In this document: positions 24,311-34,799 of the stretch, one piece after another
Layout: each line of letters starts with the position of its first letter
How positions within the stretch are numbered: position 1 is the stretch's first letter
Source of the DNA: Dallia pectoralis
Taxonomy: Eukaryota > Chordata > Actinopteri > Esociformes > Umbridae
NCBI GenBank assembly: GCA_029465975.1
Contig: CM055728.1
Coordinates: 10,250,292 to 10,314,291 of the forward strand
DNA length: 64,000 bases
Direction: 5' to 3'
Notes under the pieces: model-generated
What the model saw: the letters and a program-made list of their open reading frames with translations, nothing else
Told to the model about the DNA's origin: nothing
The model's database searches: none
Translations under genes and position numbers: made by a program

Positions 24311-25340
24311 GCATACCAGTGTGAATCCTTAAGACGACAAGGCGAAAATGTTTACTAAGTAAAATAATGATAGACATTTTTAGATTGATTTGAAGCCTGG
24401 TTGTGACACAGTGTAAAGATTGAGCAGCTTAAAGTATTGGCACCTCAATCAGACTATTCCTTGTCACTGCTAGCCCACATCCGGCTAACAACACTTGAGA
24501 AGTACTGACTTGAGTACCAAACAAAATCACAATCAATCCAACAGGTAATCTGCAGTCTGTTTTTGTCTGAAACAGGTGTGTCTACGTTGAGATGTATGTT
24601 TGCATGCTTTACAAACACAAAAAGTGACGTTTTAACAACCCCACACAATTATGTCCCTAAGCAAGTACTGCCAAACATTGTCTCTGACTAGACATGCAGG
24701 CAGGTAGCTACCTCCGGTAATGTCAAGGAGGAGAGGCTTTAGCCGAAGGCTTAAGAAGCTCACACTAATCTGGCTGAGCTAGCTAAGTCCTCTCAAAGAA
24801 TACTGTTTACATTGCGGTGGTAATGACAGTAGGTTAATATTAGCTAGCAGAGCTCCTGTGTTCTGAATGGGTTCTGTGTGAGTGGGTAAGTGGGATGCTA
24901 CCGGGCTCCAGGCGGTCTCACTTCAAATGGGTTAGTACCTCTATCTGACGTGTCTGTGAAGTATATGAAGTCTACAGAGACCTGGGGAATTGACCATCTC
25001 TGATTAAACTACATAGACAGCATCGGGTTGGGCTGAAGGCCCATTACACACTTACCCTTCACGGTTTTAATAGCTCTGGTAATAGAACTATTAGAACCGT
25101 GCCTTGGGGAATGTAGTCAGGCACATCCTTTCTGAGAAATCGATGGATGAGAGGGCGGGAGAGATTGAGGATTGAGTGAGCGGCTGATGTCATACACTTC
25201 ACTATGACCGCAAAGATATTCCTGAATGTCTATTGACAAGTCTCTTGTCATACAACACAGCTTCGGGCAGAGGTTTGGGCATTTCAGTGCCCTTATGCTG
25301 ATGGGTCAGGGAGAATGGCAGTTGCTGCTTGCATGTTCTT
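24311..25340. other. Non-coding stretch
   Basis: No gene or named element supported. Confidence 0.5.
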
Positions 25341-25344
25341 GGCT

Positions 25345-25975
25345 CTGTTGTCCTGTACTTTCCTGTATTTTCCGGTACTGTACTGTCCTGTATTGTCTAT
25401 TATTGTCCTGTACTCTACTGTCATGTATTGTCTATTAGTGTCCTGTACTCTATACTGTCCTGTACTCTATTGTCCTGTATTCTACTGTCCTGTATTCTAC
25501 TGTCCTGTATTCTACTGTCCTGTACTCTACTGTCCTGTATTGTATATTAATGTCCTGTACTCTACTGTTCTGTACTCTACTGTCCTGTATTGTATATTAA
25601 TGTCCTGTACTCTACTGTTCTGTACTCTACTGTCCTGTATTCTACTGTTCTGTACTCTACTGTCCTGTATTGTATATTAATGTCCTGTACTCTACTGTCC
25701 TGTATTCTACTGTGCTGTACTCTACTGTGCTGTACTCTACTGCCCTGATAGGATTGTATAGGAGTAGCAGCTGGCTGTTGTGCTGCAGTGAGCTCACACT
25801 TATGAATGATTTATCCCTCCCCAGACTGCTGCTGTATATTAATGTCCTGTACTCTACTGTTCGATTGGTATAAATGTCCTGGGTACTCTACTGTCCTGTA
25901 TTGTATATTAATGTCCTGTACTCTACTGTCCTGTATTCTACTGTGCTGTACTCAACTGTGCTGTACTCTACTGCC
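25345..25975 (+). repeat. 15-bp TGTCCTGTACTCTAC minisatellite with block duplication
   Basis: About 30 units of TGTCCTGTACTCTAC and variants. A non-repetitive block (CCTGATAGGATTGTATAGGA onward, to CCAGACTGCTGCTG) appears at 25744-25834 and again at 25974-26064, so array plus flank were duplicated together with a shift of 230 bp. Confidence 0.93.
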
Positions 25976-26084
25976 CTGATAGGATTGTATAGGAGTAGCA
26001 GCTGGCTGTTGTGCTGCAGTGAGCTCACACTTATGAATGATTTATCCCTCCCCAGACTGCTGCTGAGTAGCGATTGGAAAGGGG

Positions 26085-26165
26085 GAGAGCGAACGAGGTG
26101 GAGAGTGAACGAAGGGGAGAGCGAACGAAGGGGAGAGCGAACGAAGGGGAGAGAGGGGAAATAGA
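26085..26165 (+). repeat. Short GGGGAGAGCGAACGAA tandem repeat
   Basis: About four to five copies of a 16-17-bp purine-rich unit. Confidence 0.85.
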
Positions 26166-27139
26166 GAGAGGGGGAAAGTGTCTGTAAATAATGGCAGTAA
26201 TAACCAGAGTGCAGCTGGAGGTTGTAAGGAGGAAGGCGGTTGTCAATGCACCGCTTGGGAAGGAGAAAAGAGTGTGAGCTAGCCTGTAACTGTCAGAGAA
26301 ACTCACTTTCTCTCACTGTCTCCCAAACACACACGCACACAAAGGCCTTTATGTTCACGCATATCACCAATCATAACCCATTACTATTCATTCTTCCCAC
26401 GTTTTCATGTAGAGAACACTTATATTCAATATACCAAGGTCAAATCGTTGCAAATCTAAGTAAGTTGACAAGTTGTGAACATCAACATGCAACATAAGTT
26501 CACTAGCAATCAGGATGACGGTACTATCCTGGAAAGACACAAGCTACTGATGGTAGTCCACGCAAGTCCGAAAACTAGCAACTGTGAACATTTTTGTCCA
26601 AAACAGAAGCACAGTTTAGAAACGTTATTCAAGACTGTGTGTGTTTAGTTATAGTTATATGAATTATAGCCTGGGGTGTAGATCAGGTAAATATAATTCT
26701 GAAGCTGAATATACATTTATATCATATGACCATAAGTATGTGGACACCCCTACTAATTATATCAGATGCTTAGGCCATTGATCACAGATGCATACAATCT
26801 AGCAACACAGCCATAACGTCTCCATAGACAAACATTGGCAGTACAATGGATCGTACTGAAGAGCTCAGTGACTTTAAATTTGCCAGTGTCATAAGATGCC
26901 ACCTTTGCCAAAAGTACGTCTGTGAAATTTCTGCTCTACTAGATCAGCCCCGGTCAACTGTAAGTGTGATAACTGTGTAGTGGAAGCATCTAGGAGCAGC
27001 AACACCCCAGCCACAAAGGGAATCACCACACAGGCTCAAAGAGCGGAGCCATCAAGTGCAGTGCAAGTTTGTAGTGCATAAAAATCACCATCATCTGTTG
27101 CATCACTCACCAAACTGCTTATGGAAAAAAGCTGAGGAG

Positions 27140-27460
27140 TGGAAACACTCTGCCTTTAGAGGCAGAAATCTGTATTTAGAGGCCAAAATCTGTCTTTAGA
27201 GACAACAATCTGCCTTTAGAGGCAGAAATCTGTATTTAGAGCCAACAATCTGCTTTTAGAGACAACAATCTGCCTTTAGAGGCAGAAATCAACAATCTGT
27301 CTTTAGAGACAACAATCTGCCTTTAGAGGCAGAAATCTGTATTTAGAGCCAACAATCTGCTTTTAGAGACAACAATCTGCTTTTAGAGACACCAATTTGC
27401 CATTAGAGGCAACAATCTTTCTTTAGAGGCAACAATCTTTCTTTACAGGCAACCATATGC
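27140..27460 (+). repeat. Irregular 27-30-bp repeat inside the Tc1 relic
   Basis: Units of the type AATCTGCCTTTAGAGGCAGA and AATCTGTATTTAGAGCCAAC, about twelve copies. CTGCCTTTAGAGGCAG is itself a perfect-stem palindrome. Confidence 0.85.
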
Positions 27461-27527
27461 ATTCAGAAGCACAATAACTGTGTGTCTGGAGCTTTATACA
27501 AGGTGTTTAATGGCAAGCAGATGTACA

Positions 27528-27626
27528 AAGGCTGCCCCCGGAAGCTACCAGTATTCTGCATTGGGGGTGTTGTGAAAATGCTTATACATGGGGTACATTT
27601 GCATGACTAGAATACACCTTATTTAT
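27528..27626 (+). repeat. Dispersed ~98-bp repeat, copy 1
   Basis: Nearly identical to 31661-31759 (GGCTGCCCCCGGAAGCTACC through CTAGAATACACCTTATTT), same strand. Confidence 0.9.
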
Positions 27627-27723
27627 AAGCAAATTTAGTTTATGTGACGAACAAGTGAGAACTTGGAGTCCTTCCAAAAAATGCCACTAGAACTGTTTTT
27701 GTTAATTTTGTTGCAATATTGCA

Positions 27724-27873
27724 GAACCAAACATTTGATTGTGGCCTACTGTATTTGACCCGTTGCATGAGACAGCGTGTCAGAGGAAGTGATTTTCTTT
27801 AAAAACATTTCCTCTGACACACTGTCTCATGCAACGGGTCAAATACAGTAGGCCACAATCAAATGTTTGGTTC
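27724..27873. repeat. Fold-back: 65-bp arms, 20-nt loop
   Basis: Positions 27724-27788 and 27809-27873 are reverse complements with a single mismatch. Outer ends are GAACCAAACATTTG and CAAATGTTTGGTTC; inner ends are CAGAGGAA and TTCCTCTG. Confidence 0.95.
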
Positions 27874-28412
27874 CAGTAAAATAAAATTGATCAGAAATAC
27901 AGTGTAGACTGTGTTAATGTTGGCAGATGTGCAATGTCAGGTGAGGATCAGAATGGTGTTACGCTTGCCGCCATTGGAGCAGTGGAAACGTGTTCTCTAG
28001 ATTGTTGAATTAAGCTTCACTATCATCCAATGAGGTGTTGGCTTACTGTAATAACACAGAATGCAATGACATTTGTGATGGTGGTTTCATCTTTGTAGCG
28101 ACAGTTTAGAGACCTGCACTGAGCTTTGACCTCAAGCCCACTGAACATCTTAGGGATGAATTGGAACAGCAATTGCGAGTCAGGCCTTCTCATTCAACAT
28201 CAGTGCCTGACCTCACAAATGCTGTTTTGGCTGAATGAGACAAGTTTCAACAGAGACAGTCCAACATCTTGTGGAAAGATCTTCCAGAAGAGTGGTAGCT
28301 GTTATAGTTGCAAAGTTGGGGCCACCTCATATTTATGGCTATGGTTTAGGAATGAGATCAGCTCATATTGGTGTGCTGGTCGGGTGTCCACATACTTTTG
28401 GCTAAAGGATAG

Positions 28413-29395
28413 ATGAATTACAGTGAATCCCCAACAAAAAATGAACTATTATGGAATTGTTATAAATCTTAAAACATTAAATGCATGACACAAAATCATG
28501 CACTTGTATCAAAAGATACAAAGTGTCATTGCATGAACGGTTATTGAAATCAATCATTACTCAATGGCCTAATATATACTAACTAGTACTGTCAAAATAC
28601 CCAATCTTGGTTTAACCTCTTATAAATGTCCTTTTTGTTGATACTGTAATTAGAGTGTTTATCATAAAAGGCATGTGAACATATTACACTGGTAATAAAA
28701 TGCCTCCCAGCAGTGTACTTTGGGTTTAATTTGTCTGTGTGGCATTTGTGGGCAAAATGTATTTTTCAATGTGTAAGGGTTTGTGTTGGGTTCTTGTTTT
28801 GTGTGCTTGTTTCTGTCTCCATCTTGTGGGTGTTCATAGTGTTTCATCCTGGTACCCTTCCCTTTCCTCTTACCTAATTTTCCCGCCATTTTTCTCACCT
28901 GTTGCTTGTTAGTCCTCGTTATGTTCGGTATATAGTCTCCCCTGTGTCTCTGTGTGTTTTCGGGTCATTGTTTCTCACGGTATGTTGGTTCTGTTGTCCT
29001 GTCTGTGGTTAATTACTATGCTTGTCATGTTAGTATGTGTTGTAGGTATGTTTCTCACTTTGTTCTTTGTGTTTGTTGTTTCTCAAGTTCTCTGTTCCTG
29101 TGCCTGTCTGCCTGTGAGAGAAATAAATATCTTGTGAAGTATTCTCTGCGCCTGTGTCCACTATTCTGTGATCTGCCATGTCAGATCGTGACAAAATGTG
29201 TCACGAGTGGTGAACCTTATGTTCTTATGTACACTGGGCATTTTAGCCGGGTGCCCGCCTTGTTTCCGGTGAGTTTGTTTTCATTGGGTACAGCTGGTTT
29301 CAGTTTGGGTGATAAGTTATGCGATTTAGTTCACTGGGAGATGTAGCTAGTTGCGTTGCATTATTCTTTCTCTGTGTTGTGTTTAATTAGCCATC
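28413..29395. other. Non-coding with LTR-like sequence
   Basis: 28800-29205 looks LTR-like: AATAAATATCTTG at about 29120, CTCTGCGCCTGTGTCCAC and an end at GTGACA. No gene was seen. Confidence 0.4.
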
Positions 29396-29399
29396 ACAC

Positions 29400-29518
29400 T
29401 TTTAGATAGATAAACTACTAGCAAGCTGCATAGCTAACATGTAGATAAACTACTAGCAAGCTGCATAGCTAACATGTAGATAAACTACTAGCAAGCTGCA
29501 TAGCTAACATGTAGATAA
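29400..29518 (+). repeat. 35-bp tandem repeat, about 3.4 copies
   Basis: Unit TAGATAAACTACTAGCAAGC plus TGCATAGCTAACATG, nearly identical. Confidence 0.92.
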
Positions 29519-29659
29519 AACAAAGCTAGCACACTTATTTAATACGCAGTGTACAGTTTTTTTTTTTTGCCGTTCTTGGTTTGTTATGTTTCATTAAACA
29601 TCTAAATGTGATACCCGGCTCTGCACTTGGCTTTCCCTGCCCTACCTGGCGAGCCTGCA

Positions 29660-29745
29660 GTCGCCTTGCATGGTAGACGCGGTCGTCAGTGTATGAATGA
29701 GTGAATGAATTGGATAAAAGCGCTATATAAAAGCGCAGCATTTAC
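29660..29745 (+). mobile_element. SINE fragment, opposite orientation to the one at 43.4 kb
   Basis: The reverse complement matches 43397-43500 (TGCGCTTTTATATAGCGCTT, ACTGACGACCGC). The tRNA-like head is not evident. Confidence 0.6.
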
Positions 29746-29783
29746 CGTTTTTATGTTTTGTGTGCGAAGTCTAAGTTTTAATT

Positions 29784-30112
29784 AATACGGTGTGTTAGAA
29801 GTCTCAGGAGTGTGTTTATAGTTTTTAGAAAATCTATTACACATTTACGAAATACATTTTAAAGGTTGTAACATTTTATTTTAAACTATGAGTAGCATCA
29901 GATGGTTTCCTTTGGTCATAGACATGATACCAGAGTTCGGCAGAATAAACCTACAGGCAGCTACTATAAAGCAAAAAATACAAAGGAGAGAGAAGGGAAC
30001 AGAGTTGAGGAGATAAGAAAAGATGAGCAAGGGGAGTAGAGAGAATATGCAAGAGAAACTAACGAGAGGAAGTGTGTGAGGGTTTTATTAACTGAGAACT
30101 GGTTCAACAACA
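29784..30112 (+). repeat. Dispersed ~330-bp repeat, copy 1
   Basis: Almost the same sequence as 32578-32922: GAAGTCTCAGGAGTGTGTTT at the start and ACTGAGAACTGGTTCAACAA at the end. Its nature is unknown; no coding potential and no terminal repeats were seen. Confidence 0.9.
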
Positions 30113-32125
30113 GATGGATCACGATGTGTGAGTATCAACGGGAATCACGTTGTCCACACTGTTACTCATCCCTCTGGCCACAGGCCAACCTCTTTCTCCT
30201 CTCCTACTCTACATTGCTGGGTGACATTCCGTGTGAGTTAAATCTCCAACACCCGGATGAAACACTGTGAGCCGGAAAACCAGGGAGGGAGCTGAGGAAG
30301 GTAATGTTTAAGGTGTGCTTCCCGCTCTAGCCTAGATCACACCACCCATCCTATGAACGTTGTACACTCCCTCAAACAAGCCACCAATCACTTGATCGCA
30401 ACTCACCCCTCAGGTCACAATCACTGGAATTCTGGTCCCACTTTTTCTCTGCCAAATGTTCATTTGTGAGGTATTGTATGTGTCCTTTGACATCAATTTA
30501 TCCTGGTTGATGGCCTTTCCGTGTATTAAATAGTTTTGTCCATCCTCGCGGTCTATGTTTTTGCCGTTTCTGTTCCTTTACCTATCTGATATCCTGACAT
30601 CGACCTCTGATCTCATTGGACTACATTATTAGCCTTATCCCTGCCTGTACAGTTACCTGATCTACTTACCTGTTATCAACCTTTACCTGTCCCGGGTTCT
30701 GTGAATAAACAAGTGCACTCCAGAAATTCAACCGCTCGATTTGCATGTCTGAGTCATATTCTTACAGATCACAAAAAATAAAACAAAATGGATGTTTCAA
30801 GGGAAACCTGTTTATGTCTGGCAGGAAACAAAAATAATGTGTGACACACTTATTGTCCTACATTCATCAATCAAAAATTGGCCTTGGGCTTTTCTATTGT
30901 AATCCATTCATTTCTGTTCGGTTTAAGATTACATGTGATGTTTTCCTTAACTGAAATAACAAAATGGCCTGAAACTATTGCCAGGTCAGCAGATGTTTTT
31001 GGTTTGACCATATGGCCTACTGTTCTGGCTTGTTCAAAAAGTTATTCAGTTCAATCCTGGAACAATGTGCGCTTGAACTGAATCACTGACATGTCAGGGT
31101 CACCGAACAGTCAGTCGGCTAATACGTGTTGGTTCGTTGGGGGAAGTAAGAAAGAAGAGACAAGAGAGTGACAAAGAGAGACGTTAGAGAGAAAGATAGC
31201 TCCTGATTTGCTGACTGTGGATTCACCATCAGAGCCAGAAGTACAGTACGCTAGGACAGGCTTGTTCTGCAACAAGTCCACCCGTCACTAGCTTATGTCA
31301 CTAGTCATTTCATGCACAAACTGTGTATAATGGATGTATACGTTGATTGTAGGGGTAGGGACACATAGGGTGAGGTCAGGTGCCACAGAGGTCGTTATAT
31401 TGGCTAAACCAGTATGGCAGGGGGCCGAGGGAGAAATCAGACTCGAAGGACAAAACAATTTAATGGGAGGTGGCTTAGTCCCTGGGTTGTCCGCACAATG
31501 GTGGTTTGCGAGGAATATCTTCCTCTTCCTCCTACATCTTGCAGCTGTTAGTTGTTCCACATTGCTTTTGCAGGCCTCGGGCCCCAAGTTGCTCCCTGGG
31601 CAAATAGCTCCCCAGACAAGGTCCCCGTAAGAAGCAGGTGTGCAGGAGCAGGGCTGGCCCTGCCGGCTGCCCCCGGAAGCTACCAGTATTCTGCGTTGGG
31701 GGTGTTGGGGAAATGCTGATACATGGGGTACATTTGCACGACTAGAATACACCTTATTTTACATTAGCATACAGAGCCACGTTTTCAGCATTCATCACTC
31801 CTGTGTTCTAAGCACTGTCACGTTTGCGGGAAGGACACATATGCAGAGCATACGATCATCTTGTTTACTGTCTTCCTTCCTTCCTTCCTGTACAACCCGA
31901 AATAACTCAGACATCAAACAACAAAGGGGAGTCAGCAAACGGAACAGAAAGCATGGCTCATACACTGATGCGCAGCTTACACAAGAGTCCACAAACTCAA
32001 CTTAAATAGGCTCCCCAATTAGGGCAACACAGGGCAGGTGCCACTAATTGGTGGAGAAGCATCGGCATCGGTATGCCCAGAGGCATGTCATGCTCTAGTT
32101 TGTCCTCTTGGGCCACCATAGTCTC
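30113..32125. other. Non-coding stretch with repeat fragments
   Basis: 30440-30775 has an LTR-like 3' end (GTGAATAAACAAGTGCACTC then TTCTTACAG). 31330-31760 is a GC-richer repeat segment. No gene is supported. Confidence 0.45.
31661..31759 (+). repeat. Dispersed ~98-bp repeat, copy 2
   Basis: Matches 27528-27626 with few differences; it lies at the end of a longer GC-richer segment (31330-31760) that may be the parent element. Confidence 0.9.
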
Positions 32126-32440
32126 CTAGTTTATTGGCAATTTCTCACATGGAATACCCTTCATTTTTGAGAACAAGTACTTCAGAAGAAAGTTCTTGGT
32201 TTCAAGCCATTTTGAGCGGGTAATAAAACCACAACACGCTGATGATACAGATACTGATTCAGTCAAAAGATGAATAGTCAGCAGAACAGTTTTCAGCAGT
32301 GCTAACATAATTGTGTTTTGTAATGATTAATTAGCCTTTTAAAATTATTAACTTGGATTAGCGAACACAATGGGCCATTGGAACAGAGGGGTGATGTTTG
32401 CTGATAAGTGACCAGTGTATACATATGTAGAAAAGGCACC
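32126..32440 (-). pseudogene. Tc1-like transposon 5' fragment
   Basis: The minus strand shows the helix-turn-helix start (SSE..VLVLKNEGYSM) with stops, and upstream of it the non-coding leader of the same Tc1 family (GCTAACATAATTG, ATTAGCCTTTTAAAATTATT). Related to 16237-16425. Confidence 0.65.
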
Positions 32441-32577
32441 CAAGACTTTTTAACGGTGGTGTATGTTTATAAAATATTACTTTACAGATTCCCATGGACA
32501 ACTGTCACTTTTAGAAAGAAGACATTAGCAGAAAAAAAAGCTTTAATGTTATGTGTGAGCAGTCTGGGTTTTAATTC

Positions 32578-32922
32578 ATACAGTGTATTCGAAGTCTCAG
32601 GAGTGTGTTTATAGTTTTTCGAAAATCTATTACACATTTACGAAATACATTTTAGAGGTTGTAACATTTTATTTTAAACTATGAGTAGCATCAGATGGTT
32701 TCCTTTGGTCATAGACATGATACCAGAGTTCAGAAGAATAAACCTACAGGCAGCTACTATAAAGCAAAAATTACAAAGGAGAGTAGAAGAGAGAGAAGGG
32801 AACAGAGTTGAGGAGATAAGAAAAGATGAGCAAGGGGAGTAGAGAAAATATGCAAAAGAAAACACGAGAAATTAATGAGAGGAAGTGTGTGAGGGTTTTA
32901 TTAACTGAGAACTGGTTCAACA
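32578..32922 (+). repeat. Dispersed ~340-bp repeat, copy 2
   Basis: Matches 29784-30112 with small indels (extra AGTAGAAGAG and AAACACGAG segments). Confidence 0.9.
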
Positions 32923-34420
32923 ATTAGCAGAAAATCCTTCAAATCCTGTGATTTGCGAGGTGGAGTCAATCTGAATTGGACTTCTTGGTCCAGCAAATCC
33001 GACAGACTGATTGAGACCTGGAGACATACGAGGCCTGTGCAATACCATGAATACTTAGACTATCCACCTGTATAATCTGGAGACATACGAGGCCTGTGCA
33101 ATACCATGAATACTTAGACTATCCACCTGTATATTCTTGTCCGAGTTGACCCCCTTGCATAAGTGTTGCAAGTACTGACCTTTGGAGTTTACGTCTTAAT
33201 GAGTTGTATTCAAATGAATGTTATTGGCCCTGCTCTAAAAACATCCTGCCTCTACGTGATATGTAATCCTAGGACTGAGGCAGAGTGTGTGTGTGTGTGT
33301 GTGGTTTTCCCAGAAAGACAACTTACACTTATTTTGTTCTTCTCACGCTTTTGAGCCGCTGTCACCTTCAGGGGTTTGAGACTACCTACACCGTTTCCCC
33401 TACGCAGTGAAACCCGAAGTGTGCCGTGGGCGCGAGTCAGCCCCTACACCTATAGTATCCCGGTGTCCTCCTCTACTGCGCTGTAGCACTGTAACACACA
33501 AAGATCGCAGTGTACAAAATGTAAACTTTCTGTACGGGTGCATGTTCCTGCTTGTCTACTTGTGTCATCTTTTTGACAAAACCCTGGGTTCCATGGCTAA
33601 AAGGCTCAGTAGATTTACATAATCTGTACGGTCAAATCATCATCAGAAGCCTTCCGTCGCTGTGGTAAGCCTGCCCATGTGAATCTCTTATCAAAACGGC
33701 CCACTGCATTTCTGCCCCCAACCCTCACCCCAGCCACACACAAACAGTGTTTTCCAAACTAGGGGTCACAACCCCATCTGTCGCTTGATTTTAAATAGAG
33801 TACATAATTAATTATTGATATAGTGCTCAAACATAGAATTAGGTCCACACAAGTAAACCTCGAGAGCCATGAAATTGGGTTGTATTTAAAAGACAGTTTT
33901 CTACCTTTTTTAGTTTTGAGAAGGATCAAGTGCGACTGCGAGTTCTGTTCCCTTCAAAACCCCTAAAATAAAATAGACAGGACACGGCAGAAAATTAGAC
34001 GGGGAAGAAAAGATCATCAGGAATCATTTTCTTTTCATAAGAGAATATGTGATCTGCCAGTACTAGCTTTATATAACACAATTTATATGGCTGCTGGACT
34101 ATTTCCATTCTTTTTATGGAGAGGTTGTAAAATACAGTTTGTCAGTCCCATGCACAGACACATACAGGGGACGATCTGAGTGACAGTGGGCTGAGAAGTG
34201 GCGAGAAGTGGCGTGGGCTGAGAAGAACATTACAGTTAGTTAAACCCAGGACACCCCAGGAATGAGTGGAGTACAGACTGGATCACATCCAATGCTGGGA
34301 ATAAATCCTCCATGATTTAATAGTGTTGATATCGACATTTACATTATTATTATTATTGATTTATTATTTTTAGATGTATATTTAACTAGTAGGGTCAAAT
34401 TCTTTTGCCACAGCAACCTG
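32923..34420. other. Non-coding stretch upstream of dbndd2
   Basis: A GT run lies at 33285-33303 and an ATT run at 34345-34375. If dbndd2 has an earlier exon or its promoter in this window it could be here, but I could not identify either. Confidence 0.45.
33018..33135 (+). repeat. 59-bp tandem duplication
   Basis: CTGGAGACATACGAGGCCTG onward is repeated once exactly 59 bp later (33018 and 33077). Confidence 0.94.
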
Positions 34421-34495
34421 GGGAGAAGCTGGGGATTGAACCCAGGACATCATACATACAAAGCATGCACTCTACCAATGAGCTACCAACTCCTC
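34421..34495 (-). pseudogene. tRNA-Ala-like pseudogene or tRNA-derived repeat
   Basis: The reverse complement has GGTAGCTCATTGGTAGAG (A box) and GGGTTCAATCCCC (B box) with spacing and an arm TGCATGCTTTGTATGTATGA like vertebrate tRNA-Ala. The anticodon position reads TGT rather than TGC and the acceptor stem does not pair well, so a working tRNA is unlikely. Confidence 0.6.
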
Positions 34496-34649
34496 CTATA
34501 CATCCTGTAGGATTCAAAAACCGAAATGGTCCAATTGTTTGGCTGAACGTGTATCTTTACTTCCCTCTGTTAGCCAGATGGTTGTAAATAGCAACACGCC
34601 ACCTAATAGTTAAGTCATTGACATTTTGGTGTTCTGTTTTCGTTGCTAG

Positions 34650-34799
34650 CGGAGACGGACAACTCTCAGATGGGGTTGGACAATGATTCGTCCCAGCATT
34701 TGAGGTTACGTGAGAGACAGCGCTTCTTTGAAGACGTTTACCAGCACGACATGGACTTACTTGTGTCTTCAGCCCACCTCCACATTGACTGCAGGAAAC
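34650..34799 (+). CDS. dbndd2: dbndd2 first visible coding exon
   Basis: Acceptor AG at 34648-34649, donor GTGAG at 34800. It encodes the conserved RERQRFFED and SSAHLHIDCRK segments and ends one base into a Pro codon. ATG at 34670 is a usable start; the frame is also open through the splice acceptor, so translation may begin in an unseen upstream exon. Confidence 0.78.

Larger units (their letters stand above)
26721..28412 (+). pseudogene. Degenerate Tc1-like transposon
   Basis: Terminal inverted repeats AAGTATGTGGACACCCC (26734-26750) and GGTGTCCACATACTTTTGG (28383-28401). The 3' part (28115-28330) corresponds to a fish Tc1 transposase C-terminus (DLKPTEHLRDELEQQLR in frame) followed by many changes. 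The middle is replaced by tandem repeats (27140-27440), a dispersed repeat (27528-27626) and a fold-back (27724-27873). It is inactive. Confidence 0.8.
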
